Of a stretch of DNA of 6,994 nucleotides, positions 1-5,779 are shown in pieces. A program made the translations under genes and the position numbers. The notes under the pieces were generated by a model that saw only the letters and a program-made list of their open reading frames with translations, searched no databases and was not told the origin of the DNA. Each line of letters opens with the position of its first letter. The first letter of the stretch is position 1. The stretch is from DATGFB01 sp032160545 (lineage in GTDB: Bacteria; Actinomycetota; Actinomycetes; Mycobacteriales; Jatrophihabitantaceae), in the NCBI GenBank assembly GCA_032160545.1, contig JAVHVN010000040.1, positions 1-6,994 of the forward strand, read 5' to 3'.

Positions 1-892
1 GCACCGTCTCCTCGCCGTTCTCGCTGAACGCCTGAAGTTCGAGGCAGGTGCAGGCCAGGCCGTGCGCGGCGAGGTCCAGGACGAACTGTTCGGCGATCCC
101 CCTGGCGGAGAACGCGACGGTGTCGACACGGTCGACGGGTGGTTCGAGGTCGAGCGTCACGGTGAACTCGACGGCGGGCCGCCGCCCCGCCACCGGCCGG
201 TCGTCGAGGCCACCGGCCTGCCGGTGCGCCCACGCACCGGCCGCGCCGAACCGGGCGAGCACGTCGCGCGGTGGCAGTGCCGCGAATGCGCCGAGCCGGC
301 GCAGGCCCAGTCTGCGCAGCAGATCGACGAGGGCCGCCTCCCCCGAGGGATCGAGCGTCTCGATCGGCAGGTCGGCGAGGAACGCTGCCGATCCTCCCGG
401 CGGCACGATCACCCCACGCCGCGCCGCCTGCTCGGCTGCGAAGGCACCGTCGGCGATGCCGATCAGCAGGTCGAGTCCGTGCTCGCCGGCGTGCAGATCG
501 CCGACCGCCCGGGACAGCGCGTGCAGCACGCCGGTCTCGCCGCCGAAGTACCGGGTCGGGCCGCGCACCCCGATGGCGGCCAGCCCCGGCCGGGTGATCT
601 CGACGCCCGGTGCCATCGACTCGAGCGCTGCGACCACCGGCTCGAAGAACCGCGCCTCGGCCGCCTCGGTACGAGGCACCACGACAAGTTCGGGGCAGCG
701 TGCCTGGGACTCGCGCCGCCGCAACCCGCGCGTCACTCCGGCGGTGCGCGCGGCGTGCGAACAGGCGACGACGGTGTTGGCGGTGACGACCGCGATCGGC
801 GCGTCGCCAGGGAGGCCGCCGTCGAGCCGCGCCGCGGTGACCGGCCAGTCCGGGCACCAGACCGCGACCATGCGCGGCGGCAACGCGGCCAT
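1..892 (-). CDS. imuB: ImuB-type Y-family polymerase homologue (mutasome hub), C-terminus cut by window edge
   Basis: Seen: 297 complete codons from ATG 892 running off the left edge. The N-terminus carries VWCPDWP (residues 11-17), the family's hallmark opening. ITRPGLAAIGVRG (about 99-111) and a helix-hairpin-helix-like stretch LGLRRLGAFAALPPRDVLARFG (near 195-216) follow. The acidic residues of active Y-family polymerases (the DxD of the first strand and the S-x-D-E motif) are absent from the matching places, as expected for ImuB. Known: ImuB is a catalytically dead Y-family homologue that links DnaE2 polymerase and ImuA' to the beta clamp during error-prone lesion bypass. The start overlaps the imuA' stop by one base (TGATG) and has no clear ribosome-binding site, so translation is probably coupled. 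ATG 871 (before VAVWCPDW) is an alternative start. The clamp-binding motif and C-terminal region are outside the window. The family call is firm. Confidence 0.93.
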   Translation of the reverse strand, partial: MAALPPRMVAVWCPDWPVTAARLDGGLPGDAPIAVVTANTVVACSHAARTAGVTRGLRRRESQARCPELVVVPRTEAAEARFFEPVVAALESMAPGVEITRPGLAAIGVRGPTRYFGGETGVLHALSRAVGDLHAGEHGLDLLIGIADGAFAAEQAARRGVIVPPGGSAAFLADLPIETLDPSGEAALVDLLRRLGLRRLGAFAALPPRDVLARFGAAGAWAHRQAGGLDDRPVAGRRPAVEFTVTLDLEPPVDRVDTVAFSARGIAEQFVLDLAAHGLACTCLELQAFSENGEETV

Positions 893-1575
893 CAACCGGC
901 CAGTTCGACCGGTGGCGCCGCGGTGAGCTCGGCAGGCGGTGCTTCTGCCAGGCGCACCCCGCCGCCCTGCGCGGGCAACCACAGCGTCGCGGCCCGCGGG
1001 CGGGCGGCTGATCCCCGCCCCTCGGCCGAGACCTCGACCTTGCGGGCGGTGAGCCGGCCGGTGCCCGAGCCGATGCCGGACCAGTGCCCGCCGCGCGCGG
1101 TGAGCCGCACGTCGGCACCCGGCCAGGTGTCGCCGCCGGTCAGGAACGGCATCAGCACGGCCTCGCGCGTGCGAGCGCGCGCCGCGAGGCGCCGCACATC
1201 CCCGGGGACGAGCCGGGGCGGCCGGGCGGCGACGACGTCGACCGCGTCGAGCAGCGCACCGACCGCGGTCGTCCACTGGTCGCCGAGCGCCGGGACGACC
1301 GCGAGCCGGGTGAGATCGACGCCGTACTCGCGGGCCGCCTCGGCGCTGATGCGCGGGAAGCCCACGAGCGCGCACCACGCCCCCGTGGCCGACGCCTCGC
1401 CGAGCAGGGCGAGCAGCAGCGAGACCGAGCCGGTGACACTGACCGTGCTACCGCGCCGCAGCCCGCCGGGCAGGATGGGATGCAGCGCGGGGGACACCGG
1501 CAACGGCGGTGCGGCGCGACGTCCGAGGTCGACGGCGGTGCTGCCGTCGAGCCTGCGGATCGCCACATCGAGCAT
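892..1575 (-). CDS. imuA': ImuA'-like RecA-fold mutasome accessory protein
   Basis: Seen: a 227-residue reading frame directly upstream of imuB, with a SulA/RecA-like core. GSTVSVTGSVSLLLALL (residues 42-58) is where RecA has its ATP-binding P-loop, but here GSVS (49-52) replaces the G-K-S/T. ALGDQWTTAVGALLDAVDVV follows, in a Walker-B-like position without clear acidic catalytic residues. Known: actinobacterial ImuA' (Rv3395c type) is an SOS-induced partner of ImuB and DnaE2, required for damage-induced mutagenesis, and lacks a functional ATPase site. ATG 1575 is chosen because the frame upstream has no good in-frame start before the LexA box and the residues above it do not look conserved. 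No Shine-Dalgarno sequence precedes it, and promoter geometry suggests a leaderless transcript. The gene overlaps imuB by one base and should share its transcript. The identification rests on the P-loop-region pattern, length and context. Confidence 0.88.
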   Translation of the reverse strand: MLDVAIRRLDGSTAVDLGRRAAPPLPVSPALHPILPGGLRRGSTVSVTGSVSLLLALLGEASATGAWCALVGFPRISAEAAREYGVDLTRLAVVPALGDQWTTAVGALLDAVDVVAARPPRLVPGDVRRLAARARTREAVLMPFLTGGDTWPGADVRLTARGGHWSGIGSGTGRLTARKVEVSAEGRGSAARPRAATLWLPAQGGGVRLAEAPPAELTAAPPVELAG

Positions 1576-1581
1576 TCCGCC

Positions 1582-1610
1582 ATCATCGAACAGTAGTTCG
1601 AATAGGTCAA
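1582..1610 (-). promoter_or_regulatory. Predicted imuA'-imuB promoter, probably leaderless
   Basis: On the minus strand TTGACC (1610-1605) is a good -35 element. After a 17-base spacer comes GATGAT (1587-1582), a weak -10 keeping the A at position 2 and T at position 6. The LexA box fills the spacer and touches the -10. A start point six to seven bases further on falls at about 1575, the A of the imuA' ATG, so the mRNA would have no leader. This explains the missing ribosome-binding site. It is inferred from spacing only. Confidence 0.6.
1586..1601. promoter_or_regulatory. LexA-binding SOS box
   Basis: The 16-base palindrome TCGAACAGTAGTTCGA matches the actinobacterial LexA box TCGAAC-N4-GTTCGA at all twelve fixed positions. 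It ends 10 bases before the imuA' ATG and sits between that gene's -35-like and -10-like elements, so bound LexA would block RNA polymerase. Mycobacterial imuA'-imuB are established LexA-regulon members, which matches. The box is also about 110 bases upstream of the divergent LuxR-type regulator gene and might affect it. Confidence 0.94.
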
Positions 1611-1709
1611 TATCCGCGCACCACCCGTGCTCGACAGATGCGGCTCGTCCGCGACCTGGTCCACGCTGGACGGCTGCTCGACGGCCGCGGCGCTGGTTTG
1701 ATACCTGTC

Positions 1710-4244
1710 GTGAGCGGCGCCGACGAACTGCTCGAACGGCAGCCGCTCCTCGACCGCCTGGACGGCTGGCTCGCCGAGGCGAGCACGGGGCGGGGCCGCA
1801 TCGTGGTGATCGGGGGCGAGGCGGGCGCCGGCAAGTCGACGCTCGTCGCGGCGTTCGCCGCGCGGTGCCCGGCCGGTGTCGAGGTGCGCACCGGCGGCTG
1901 CGACCCCATCGGCACACCGCAGCCCCTCGGCCCGGTTCTCGACCTCGTCCCGGACGGCGGCCCGGTGGCTGACGCGCTCACCACCGGCCGCCCGCCGGGC
2001 GAGGTCTTCCCGCTGGTCCTGACGCAGTTGCGCGCAGCGGCCCGGCCGGTCGTTCTCGTCATCGAGGACGTCCACTGGGCCGACGGCGCCACGCTCGACC
2101 TGCTGCGCTACCTCGCCCGGCGTACCGGCGAGCTGCCGGTGCTCGTCCTCGCGACCTACCGCGACGACGAGACCGGTCCGGGCCACCCGCTGCGGGTGCT
2201 GCTCGGCGACCTCGCGGCGACGCCCACCGTGCGCCGGCTGCAGGTACCGCACCTGTCCGAGGCCGCCGTCGTCAGCATCGCCGACGCGCACGGCCTCGAC
2301 GGCGCCGCCCTCTACCGGACGACCGGTGGCAACGCGTTCTTCGTCTCGGAGGTGGTCGCCTCGGCACCGGCCCCGATTCCGGACACCGTCCGCGATGCCG
2401 TCCTGGCCCGCGCCGCACGGCTCGATGCCGACGCGCGCGCGATGCTCGACGTCGTGTCGGTCGTGCCCGCACGTGCCGAACGGCGGCTGCTCGTCGCGGT
2501 GGCCGGCGCGCGGTTGCCCGGGCTCGACGCCGCCCTCGCAGCCGGTGTCCTGGTCGGCGACGGCGACGGCGTCCGGTTCCGGCACGAACTGGCCCGGCTC
2601 GCGATCGACAGTGCCCTGCCGCTGGGTCGCCGCACCGCGCTGCACCGGACGCTCGTCGACGTCCTGCGCGCGACCCCGGAGGCCGAGCCCGCACGCATCG
2701 TGCACCACGCGCAGGCGGCCGACGACGACGCGGCGGTGCTCGAGTTCGGGGCGATCGCCGCGGCCCGCGCGGCGGCGCTCGGCGCGCATCGGGAGGCGGC
2801 GCGGCATTACGCGGCGATGCTCGCGCGCGCCGACGGCATGACCGCCGCGCAGCGCGCCGACCTGCTCGAGCGCCGCTCCTACGAGTGCTACCTCACCGAC
2901 GACCTGCCCGCCGCGGCGGCGGCTCGCGAGCAGGCACTGGCGTTCCGTCGGGCCGACGGCGACGCCCTGCGCATCGGGGACGACCTGCGGTGGCTGTCGC
3001 GGCTGTACTGGTTCCTCACCCGCAAGCAGGACGCCGATGCCGCGGCGTACGCCGCGGTCGAGGTGCTCGAAGGGCAGCCCCCCGGCCGCGAGCTCGCGAT
3101 GGCCTGGTCGAACGTCGCCCAGCTCGCGATGCTCGCGAACGACCTGGCGACAGCAGTGGACTACGGCGGGCGCGCGATCGAGCTGGCCGAGCATCTCCAC
3201 GACGCCGAGGTGCTCAGCCACGCGCTGAACAACGAGGGCACGGCACGGTGGCAGGCGGGGGAGCGCGAGGGTCAGGCCCTGCTCGAGCGCAGCCTCGCCC
3301 TCGCGCTCGAGCACAACCTCGAGGAGCATGTCGCCCGCGCGTACACGAACCTGCTCGCCAACGCGGTCGAGGACGGCGACGTCGCCGCCGCCCGCAGGTA
3401 CGCGGACGAGGGCGAGCGCTACTGCACCGAGCACGACCTCGACTCGTGGCTGCTGTACATGACGGGCTGGCGCGCGCGGCTCGCCCTCGACACCGACGAC
3501 TGGACGAGCGCCGCGGCGCTTGCGAGCGAGGTCGTCGCCAGCCCCGATGCCGCCCCGGTCAGCCGGATCCCGGCACTGACGACGCTCGGGTTGGTGCGGG
3601 CCCGCCGCGGCGATCCCGACGTGGCGCCCGTCCTCGACGAGGCCTGGGCGCTCGCGCGGCGCAGCGGCGAGGTGCAACGCATCGTGCCCGTGGCCGCCGC
3701 GCGTGCCGAAGCGGCGTGGCTGGCCGGTGGCACGTCCGCACCGCTCGAACTCGCCGAGGCACGGGCCGCGGTGACCGGTTCCGAGCGGCGCGGCGCTCAT
3801 GACGAGCTGGCCGTCTGGGCGCGCCGCTTCGGCGAGGACGTGCCGGCTGCGAACGTCCCCACGCCCAGCCGTTACGTGGCGGCCGTCGACGTGCTGGACG
3901 GCTCCGACGTCGACGCGATCCGCCGCGCCGCCGACACGCTGCGTTCGCTGGACGCCGCGCCGGCGCTGAACCGGGCATCGGCCCGGTTGCGCGCGCTCGG
4001 TGTCGCCGGTGTGCGCCCGTCGCGGCCGTCGACCGCAGCGAATCCGATGGGCCTCACCGAGCGCGAGGTCGAGGTGTGCGGGCTGGTGGCCGCGGGCCTG
4101 TCCAACGCCGACATCGCGGGCCGCCTGGTCCTGTCGCAGCGCACCGTCGATCACCACGTGTCGGCGGTCCTGCGCAAGCTCGGTGTCGCCGGCCGCGCGG
4201 AGGCCGCCCGGGTCGCCGGCGAGCTGGGCATCACCGCCGGGTGA
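1710..4244 (+). CDS. LuxR-family transcriptional regulator with AAA ATPase domain (LAL/MalT-like)
   Basis: Seen: 844 residues from GTG 1710. A P-loop ATPase module opens the protein: Walker A GGEAGAGKST (35-44), Walker B VVLVIEDVHWAD (114-125), a TYRDDE segment, and TGGNAFFV (205-212), typical of this class. Residues about 340-720 are Ala/Leu/Arg-rich helical pairs resembling TPR repeats. The last 64 residues (781-844) are a LuxR-type helix-turn-helix, GLTEREVEVCGLVAAGLSN onward with the recognition segment SQRTVDHHVSAVLRKLGV. Known: LAL regulators are large ATP-dependent transcription activators, often sensing inducers through the central repeats. GTG 1710 is preferred because the conserved LLERQPLLDRLDGWL starts seven residues later; ATG 1638 would add 24 residues of unconserved look, and starts further upstream run into the imuA' antisense region. 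No Shine-Dalgarno sequence precedes either start. It is divergent from imuA'. Its target genes are unknown; nothing in the window shows that it controls the ArsR operon 85 bases downstream. Confidence 0.9.
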   Translation: MSGADELLERQPLLDRLDGWLAEASTGRGRIVVIGGEAGAGKSTLVAAFAARCPAGVEVRTGGCDPIGTPQPLGPVLDLVPDGGPVADALTTGRPPGEVFPLVLTQLRAAARPVVLVIEDVHWADGATLDLLRYLARRTGELPVLVLATYRDDETGPGHPLRVLLGDLAATPTVRRLQVPHLSEAAVVSIADAHGLDGAALYRTTGGNAFFVSEVVASAPAPIPDTVRDAVLARAARLDADARAMLDVVSVVPARAERRLLVAVAGARLPGLDAALAAGVLVGDGDGVRFRHELARLAIDSALPLGRRTALHRTLVDVLRATPEAEPARIVHHAQAADDDAAVLEFGAIAAARAAALGAHREAARHYAAMLARADGMTAAQRADLLERRSYECYLTDDLPAAAAAREQALAFRRADGDALRIGDDLRWLSRLYWFLTRKQDADAAAYAAVEVLEGQPPGRELAMAWSNVAQLAMLANDLATAVDYGGRAIELAEHLHDAEVLSHALNNEGTARWQAGEREGQALLERSLALALEHNLEEHVARAYTNLLANAVEDGDVAAARRYADEGERYCTEHDLDSWLLYMTGWRARLALDTDDWTSAAALASEVVASPDAAPVSRIPALTTLGLVRARRGDPDVAPVLDEAWALARRSGEVQRIVPVAAARAEAAWLAGGTSAPLELAEARAAVTGSERRGAHDELAVWARRFGEDVPAANVPTPSRYVAAVDVLDGSDVDAIRRAADTLRSLDAAPALNRASARLRALGVAGVRPSRPSTAANPMGLTEREVEVCGLVAAGLSNADIAGRLVLSQRTVDHHVSAVLRKLGVAGRAEAARVAGELGITAG

Positions 4245-4273
4245 CGGCCCCGCCACCTCCGCGCCGCTGGGGG

Positions 4274-4301
4274 TTGACAGCCCGATGGCAGGCGCTATAT
4301 T
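4274..4301 (+). promoter_or_regulatory. Strong sigma-70-type promoter of the ArsR-SRPBCC operon
   Basis: TTGACA (4274-4279) is a perfect -35 hexamer and TATATT (4296-4301) a near-perfect -10, separated by 16 bases. The AT-rich stretch stands out sharply from its GC-rich surroundings. It begins only 29 bases after the stop of the LuxR-type regulator gene, so the operon has its own promoter. The expected start point is near 4308, giving a leader of about 20 bases. Confidence 0.85.
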
Positions 4302-4322
4302 CAACCTATCAGTTAATCAACC
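4301..4322. promoter_or_regulatory. Candidate ArsR autoregulatory operator
   Basis: Directly behind the -10 box, TCAACC occurs twice (4301-4306 and 4317-4322), 16 bases apart. The second copy overlaps GTTAATCAAC (4312-4321), a near-perfect palindrome with one mismatched pair. ArsR-family repressors usually bind short AT-rich palindromes over their own start point, so this position between the -10 and the start codon fits. No bound protein is shown; the assignment is inference from position and symmetry. Confidence 0.5.
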
Positions 4323-4328
4323 AGATGG

Positions 4329-4673
4329 ATGAATGCGATGTCGACCGACCAGCTCAGCGTCACGTTCGCGGCGCTTGCCGACCCGACCCGCCGCGCGCTG
4401 CTCGCCCGGCTGGCCGACGGCGAGGCGAGCGTGAACGAGCTCGCCGAGCCGTTCCCGATCTCGCTGCAGGCCGTCTCGAAACACCTGAAGGTGCTCGAGA
4501 ACGCGGGTCTGATCACCCGCGGGCGCAACGCACAGTGGCGCCCCTGTCAGCTGCGGGCGGCGCCGCTCGCGGACGTCAACGACTGGTTGGAGCACTACCG
4601 CAAGTTCTGGCAGACGAGCTTCGACCGTCTGACCGCCCACCTCGAGAAGATCCAGAAAGGGAGCACGCCATGA
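4329..4673 (+). CDS. ArsR-family winged-helix repressor
   Basis: Seen: 114 residues with the ArsR winged helix. FAALADPTRRALLARLADG (13-31) is the family's N-terminal helix signature, VNELAEPF the second helix, and ISLQAVSKHLKVLENAGLI (44-62) the recognition helix-turn-helix, followed by a short beta wing (RGRNAQWRPCQL) and a C-terminal dimerisation helix. The metal-binding ELCVCD motif is absent and only one Cys (73) is present, so it is probably not a metal sensor but belongs to the subgroup that pairs with SRPBCC/AHSA1 genes. The start is ATG 4329 or ATG 4338, since upstream Shine-Dalgarno sequences are weak; 4329 gives MNAMS and 4338 gives MSTDQLS, and homologues of this subgroup often start near the second. 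Its stop overlaps the start of the next gene (ATGA, 4670-4673). It probably represses its own operon from the palindrome upstream. The inducer is unknown. Confidence 0.93.
   Translation: MNAMSTDQLSVTFAALADPTRRALLARLADGEASVNELAEPFPISLQAVSKHLKVLENAGLITRGRNAQWRPCQLRAAPLADVNDWLEHYRKFWQTSFDRLTAHLEKIQKGSTP
4655..4663 (+). promoter_or_regulatory. Ribosome-binding site for the SRPBCC gene
   Basis: GAAAGGGAG (4655-4663) is a strong Shine-Dalgarno sequence six bases before ATG 4670 and lies inside the ArsR coding region. It fixes the SRPBCC start and, together with the ATGA overlap, indicates translational coupling of the two genes. Confidence 0.85.
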
Positions 4674-5182
4674 GCCACGACACCGAGACCCATCAGGCCG
4701 CCGCCGCCCATCCCGCCGTCCGCGAGGCGCACGCCGATGCCGAAGGCATTCGCATCGTCCGGGTGATGCCCGCCCCGCCGCAGCTCGTCTACGAGGCCTG
4801 GACCACGCCCGAGCACTTCGGCCAGTGGTTCGGCGAGTACGGCTCCGAACTCGCGGACGTCAGCATGGACGTCCGGCCCGGCGGCAAGTGGACCTCGACC
4901 ATGCTGGTCACCGAGCCGCAGGAGATGCGGCTGCCGTTCTTCGGCACGTACGTCGAGGTCGACCCGCCGCACCACCTCGCCCTCACCCTCGAGGACCCCG
5001 AGGGCAGCGACGCGGTCGAGACGCTGACCGTCGATCTGACCGACCTGGGCGACGGCACCACCGAGATGGTGTTCACCCAGACGGGCGGCAACCTGCCCGC
5101 CGACGAGTACCCGCGGGCGATGGCCGGCGAGCTGGTCTTCTTCCAGCGCTTGGGCGAGCTGCTCGAACGCCTCGCCGGGTAG
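4670..5182 (+). CDS. SRPBCC/AHSA1 (START-like) domain protein
   Basis: Seen: 170 residues. A polar N-terminal tail (MSHDTETHQAAAAHPAV) leads into GIRIVRVMPAPPQLVYEAWT (26-45), the opening strand and helix of AHSA1-type SRPBCC proteins. TTPEHFGQWFG, MDVRPGGKW, FGTYVEVDPPHHLALT and an acidic stretch DLTDLGDGTTEMVFTQ follow, and the terminal long helix FFQRLGELLERLAG closes the helix-grip fold. Known: this fold forms a deep cavity for hydrophobic ligands, and genes of this kind are very often the second gene of ArsR operons, with a proposed role in binding or detoxifying a small ligand. The start is fixed by a strong ribosome-binding site and overlaps the arsR stop, so the two are made from one message. 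The ligand and reaction cannot be told from sequence. The downstream 20-base-pair hairpin probably ends this transcript. Confidence 0.92.
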   Translation: MSHDTETHQAAAAHPAVREAHADAEGIRIVRVMPAPPQLVYEAWTTPEHFGQWFGEYGSELADVSMDVRPGGKWTSTMLVTEPQEMRLPFFGTYVEVDPPHHLALTLEDPEGSDAVETLTVDLTDLGDGTTEMVFTQTGGNLPADEYPRAMAGELVFFQRLGELLERLAG

Positions 5183-5196
5183 GACGCCCGCTTCGC

Positions 5197-5248
5197 CCCG
5201 ATCCGTCCGGGCCCCTGACGACACGCCGAGGGGGCTGGACGGATCGGG
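5197..5248 (+). terminator. Long GC-rich hairpin after the ArsR-SRPBCC operon (probable terminator)
   Basis: The arms 5197-5216 and 5229-5248 pair over 20 positions with one G-G mismatch (5211/5234) and one G-U pair (5209/5236), around a 12-base loop (5217-5228). The outer 12 base pairs (CCCGATCCGTCC against GGACGGATCGGG) are perfect. No run of T follows, as is common for terminator hairpins in high-GC actinobacteria. It lies 14 bases after the SRPBCC stop and before the next plus-strand gene, so it most likely ends the upstream operon. A protein-binding or mRNA-stabilising role is possible instead. Confidence 0.75.
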
Positions 5249-5279
5249 CGCGCGCGCCCCACGATGGGTCCGAGCCGTT

Positions 5280-5307
5280 GGGAGGCTCCGGGAGGCTCTG
5301 GGGAGGC
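5280..5307 (+). repeat. Three tandem Shine-Dalgarno-like repeats (GGGAGGC) before the hemerythrin-like gene
   Basis: GGGAGGCTC occurs at 5280-5288 and 5290-5298, and GGGAGGCG at 5301-5308, i.e. at steps of 10 and 11 bases. The last copy is the ribosome-binding site for GTG 5311 (GGGAGG ends four bases before it). The other two copies have no in-frame start codon at the right distance, so they look like a tandem duplication or ribosome standby sites rather than alternative starts. Confidence 0.85.
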
Positions 5308-5310
5308 GTC

Positions 5311-5775
5311 GTGGACGCAACCGCACTGCAGGCACAGGCAGACCTCGAGGACGTGCGCCGCCGCCGCGCCGAGCTGCGCGAGACGATGAGCCACCTCGAG
5401 CGGGCCCTCGCCGCCCCGGCACTCGGGCGCGCGCCCGCATGGGGCGAAGGGGTGCACGCAGCGCTGGCAGCGCTCGTCGAGGACTTCCGCGAGCACATCG
5501 TGATCACCGAGGGCCCGGGCGGACTGCACCAGGCGATCCTCGCCGGCGACCTCCGACTGGCCAACGGGGTGCACGCGCTGGCCACCGAGCACGGGGTCAT
5601 CGCGGCCGACGTGGCGACCGCGGTGGCCGCGACCGAGCCGCCGGTCACCGAGGACGGCGTCGCCCAGGTCCGCGACGTCGTCACCCGGCTGCTCGACCGG
5701 TTGGTGCGCCACCGTCAGCGCGGCGCCGACCTGATCTACGAGGCCTACGCCGCCGATCTGGGCGGCGTCGACTGA
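5311..5775 (+). CDS. Small helical protein, hemerythrin-like (conserved hypothetical)
   Basis: Seen: 154 residues from GTG 5311, almost all helix-forming and Ala-rich, with no signal peptide or membrane segment. The N-terminal part (ALQAQADLEDVRRRRAELRE) looks coiled-coil. FREHIVITEGPGGLHQ (59-74), RLANGVHALATEHGVI (82-97) and RHRQRGADLIYEAYAADLGG (133-152) are the most conserved-looking stretches. Possible metal ligands spaced as in a four-helix bundle are His62, Glu67, His88, His94, His134 and Asp140. I recognise the RHRQRGAD-YEAY C-terminus as typical of hemerythrin-like proteins of actinobacteria, but the exact ligand spacing does not match textbook hemerythrin, so the family assignment is tentative. 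Function is unknown; an oxygen, iron or nitric-oxide role would be a guess. The start is chosen by the GGGAGG ribosome-binding site. Its stop is only four bases from the stop of the convergent membrane gene. Confidence 0.82.
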   Translation: MDATALQAQADLEDVRRRRAELRETMSHLERALAAPALGRAPAWGEGVHAALAALVEDFREHIVITEGPGGLHQAILAGDLRLANGVHALATEHGVIAADVATAVAATEPPVTEDGVAQVRDVVTRLLDRLVRHRQRGADLIYEAYAADLGGVD

Positions 5776-5779
5776 GCGG

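Noticed and set aside
1509..1709. Longer N-terminal extension of the LuxR-type regulator
   Set aside because: It would overlap the LexA box and imuA' start region on the opposite strand, and its translation (RRDVRGRRRCC) looks non-coding. The conserved protein begins just after 1710.
62..1972. A 636-residue plus-strand open frame across imuB, imuA' and the regulator start
   Set aside because: It has no domain and is antisense to the well-supported imuA'-imuB genes.
1152..4304. A 1050-residue open frame on the minus strand, antisense to the LuxR-type regulator
   Set aside because: It is Arg/Gly/His/Pro-rich low-complexity translation without any recognisable domain, and it covers both the regulator gene with clear Walker and helix-turn-helix motifs and the imuA' start. 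Such frames arise from the GC bias of codon positions.
5249..5258. Alternating CG run (GCGCGCGCG) after the hairpin
   Set aside because: It is short and expected in such GC-rich DNA; no evidence for a repeat element or Z-DNA function.
4595..5712. Minus-strand open frames across the SRPBCC and hemerythrin-like genes
   Set aside because: They are shadows of two genes with clear ribosome-binding sites and family motifs on the plus strand.
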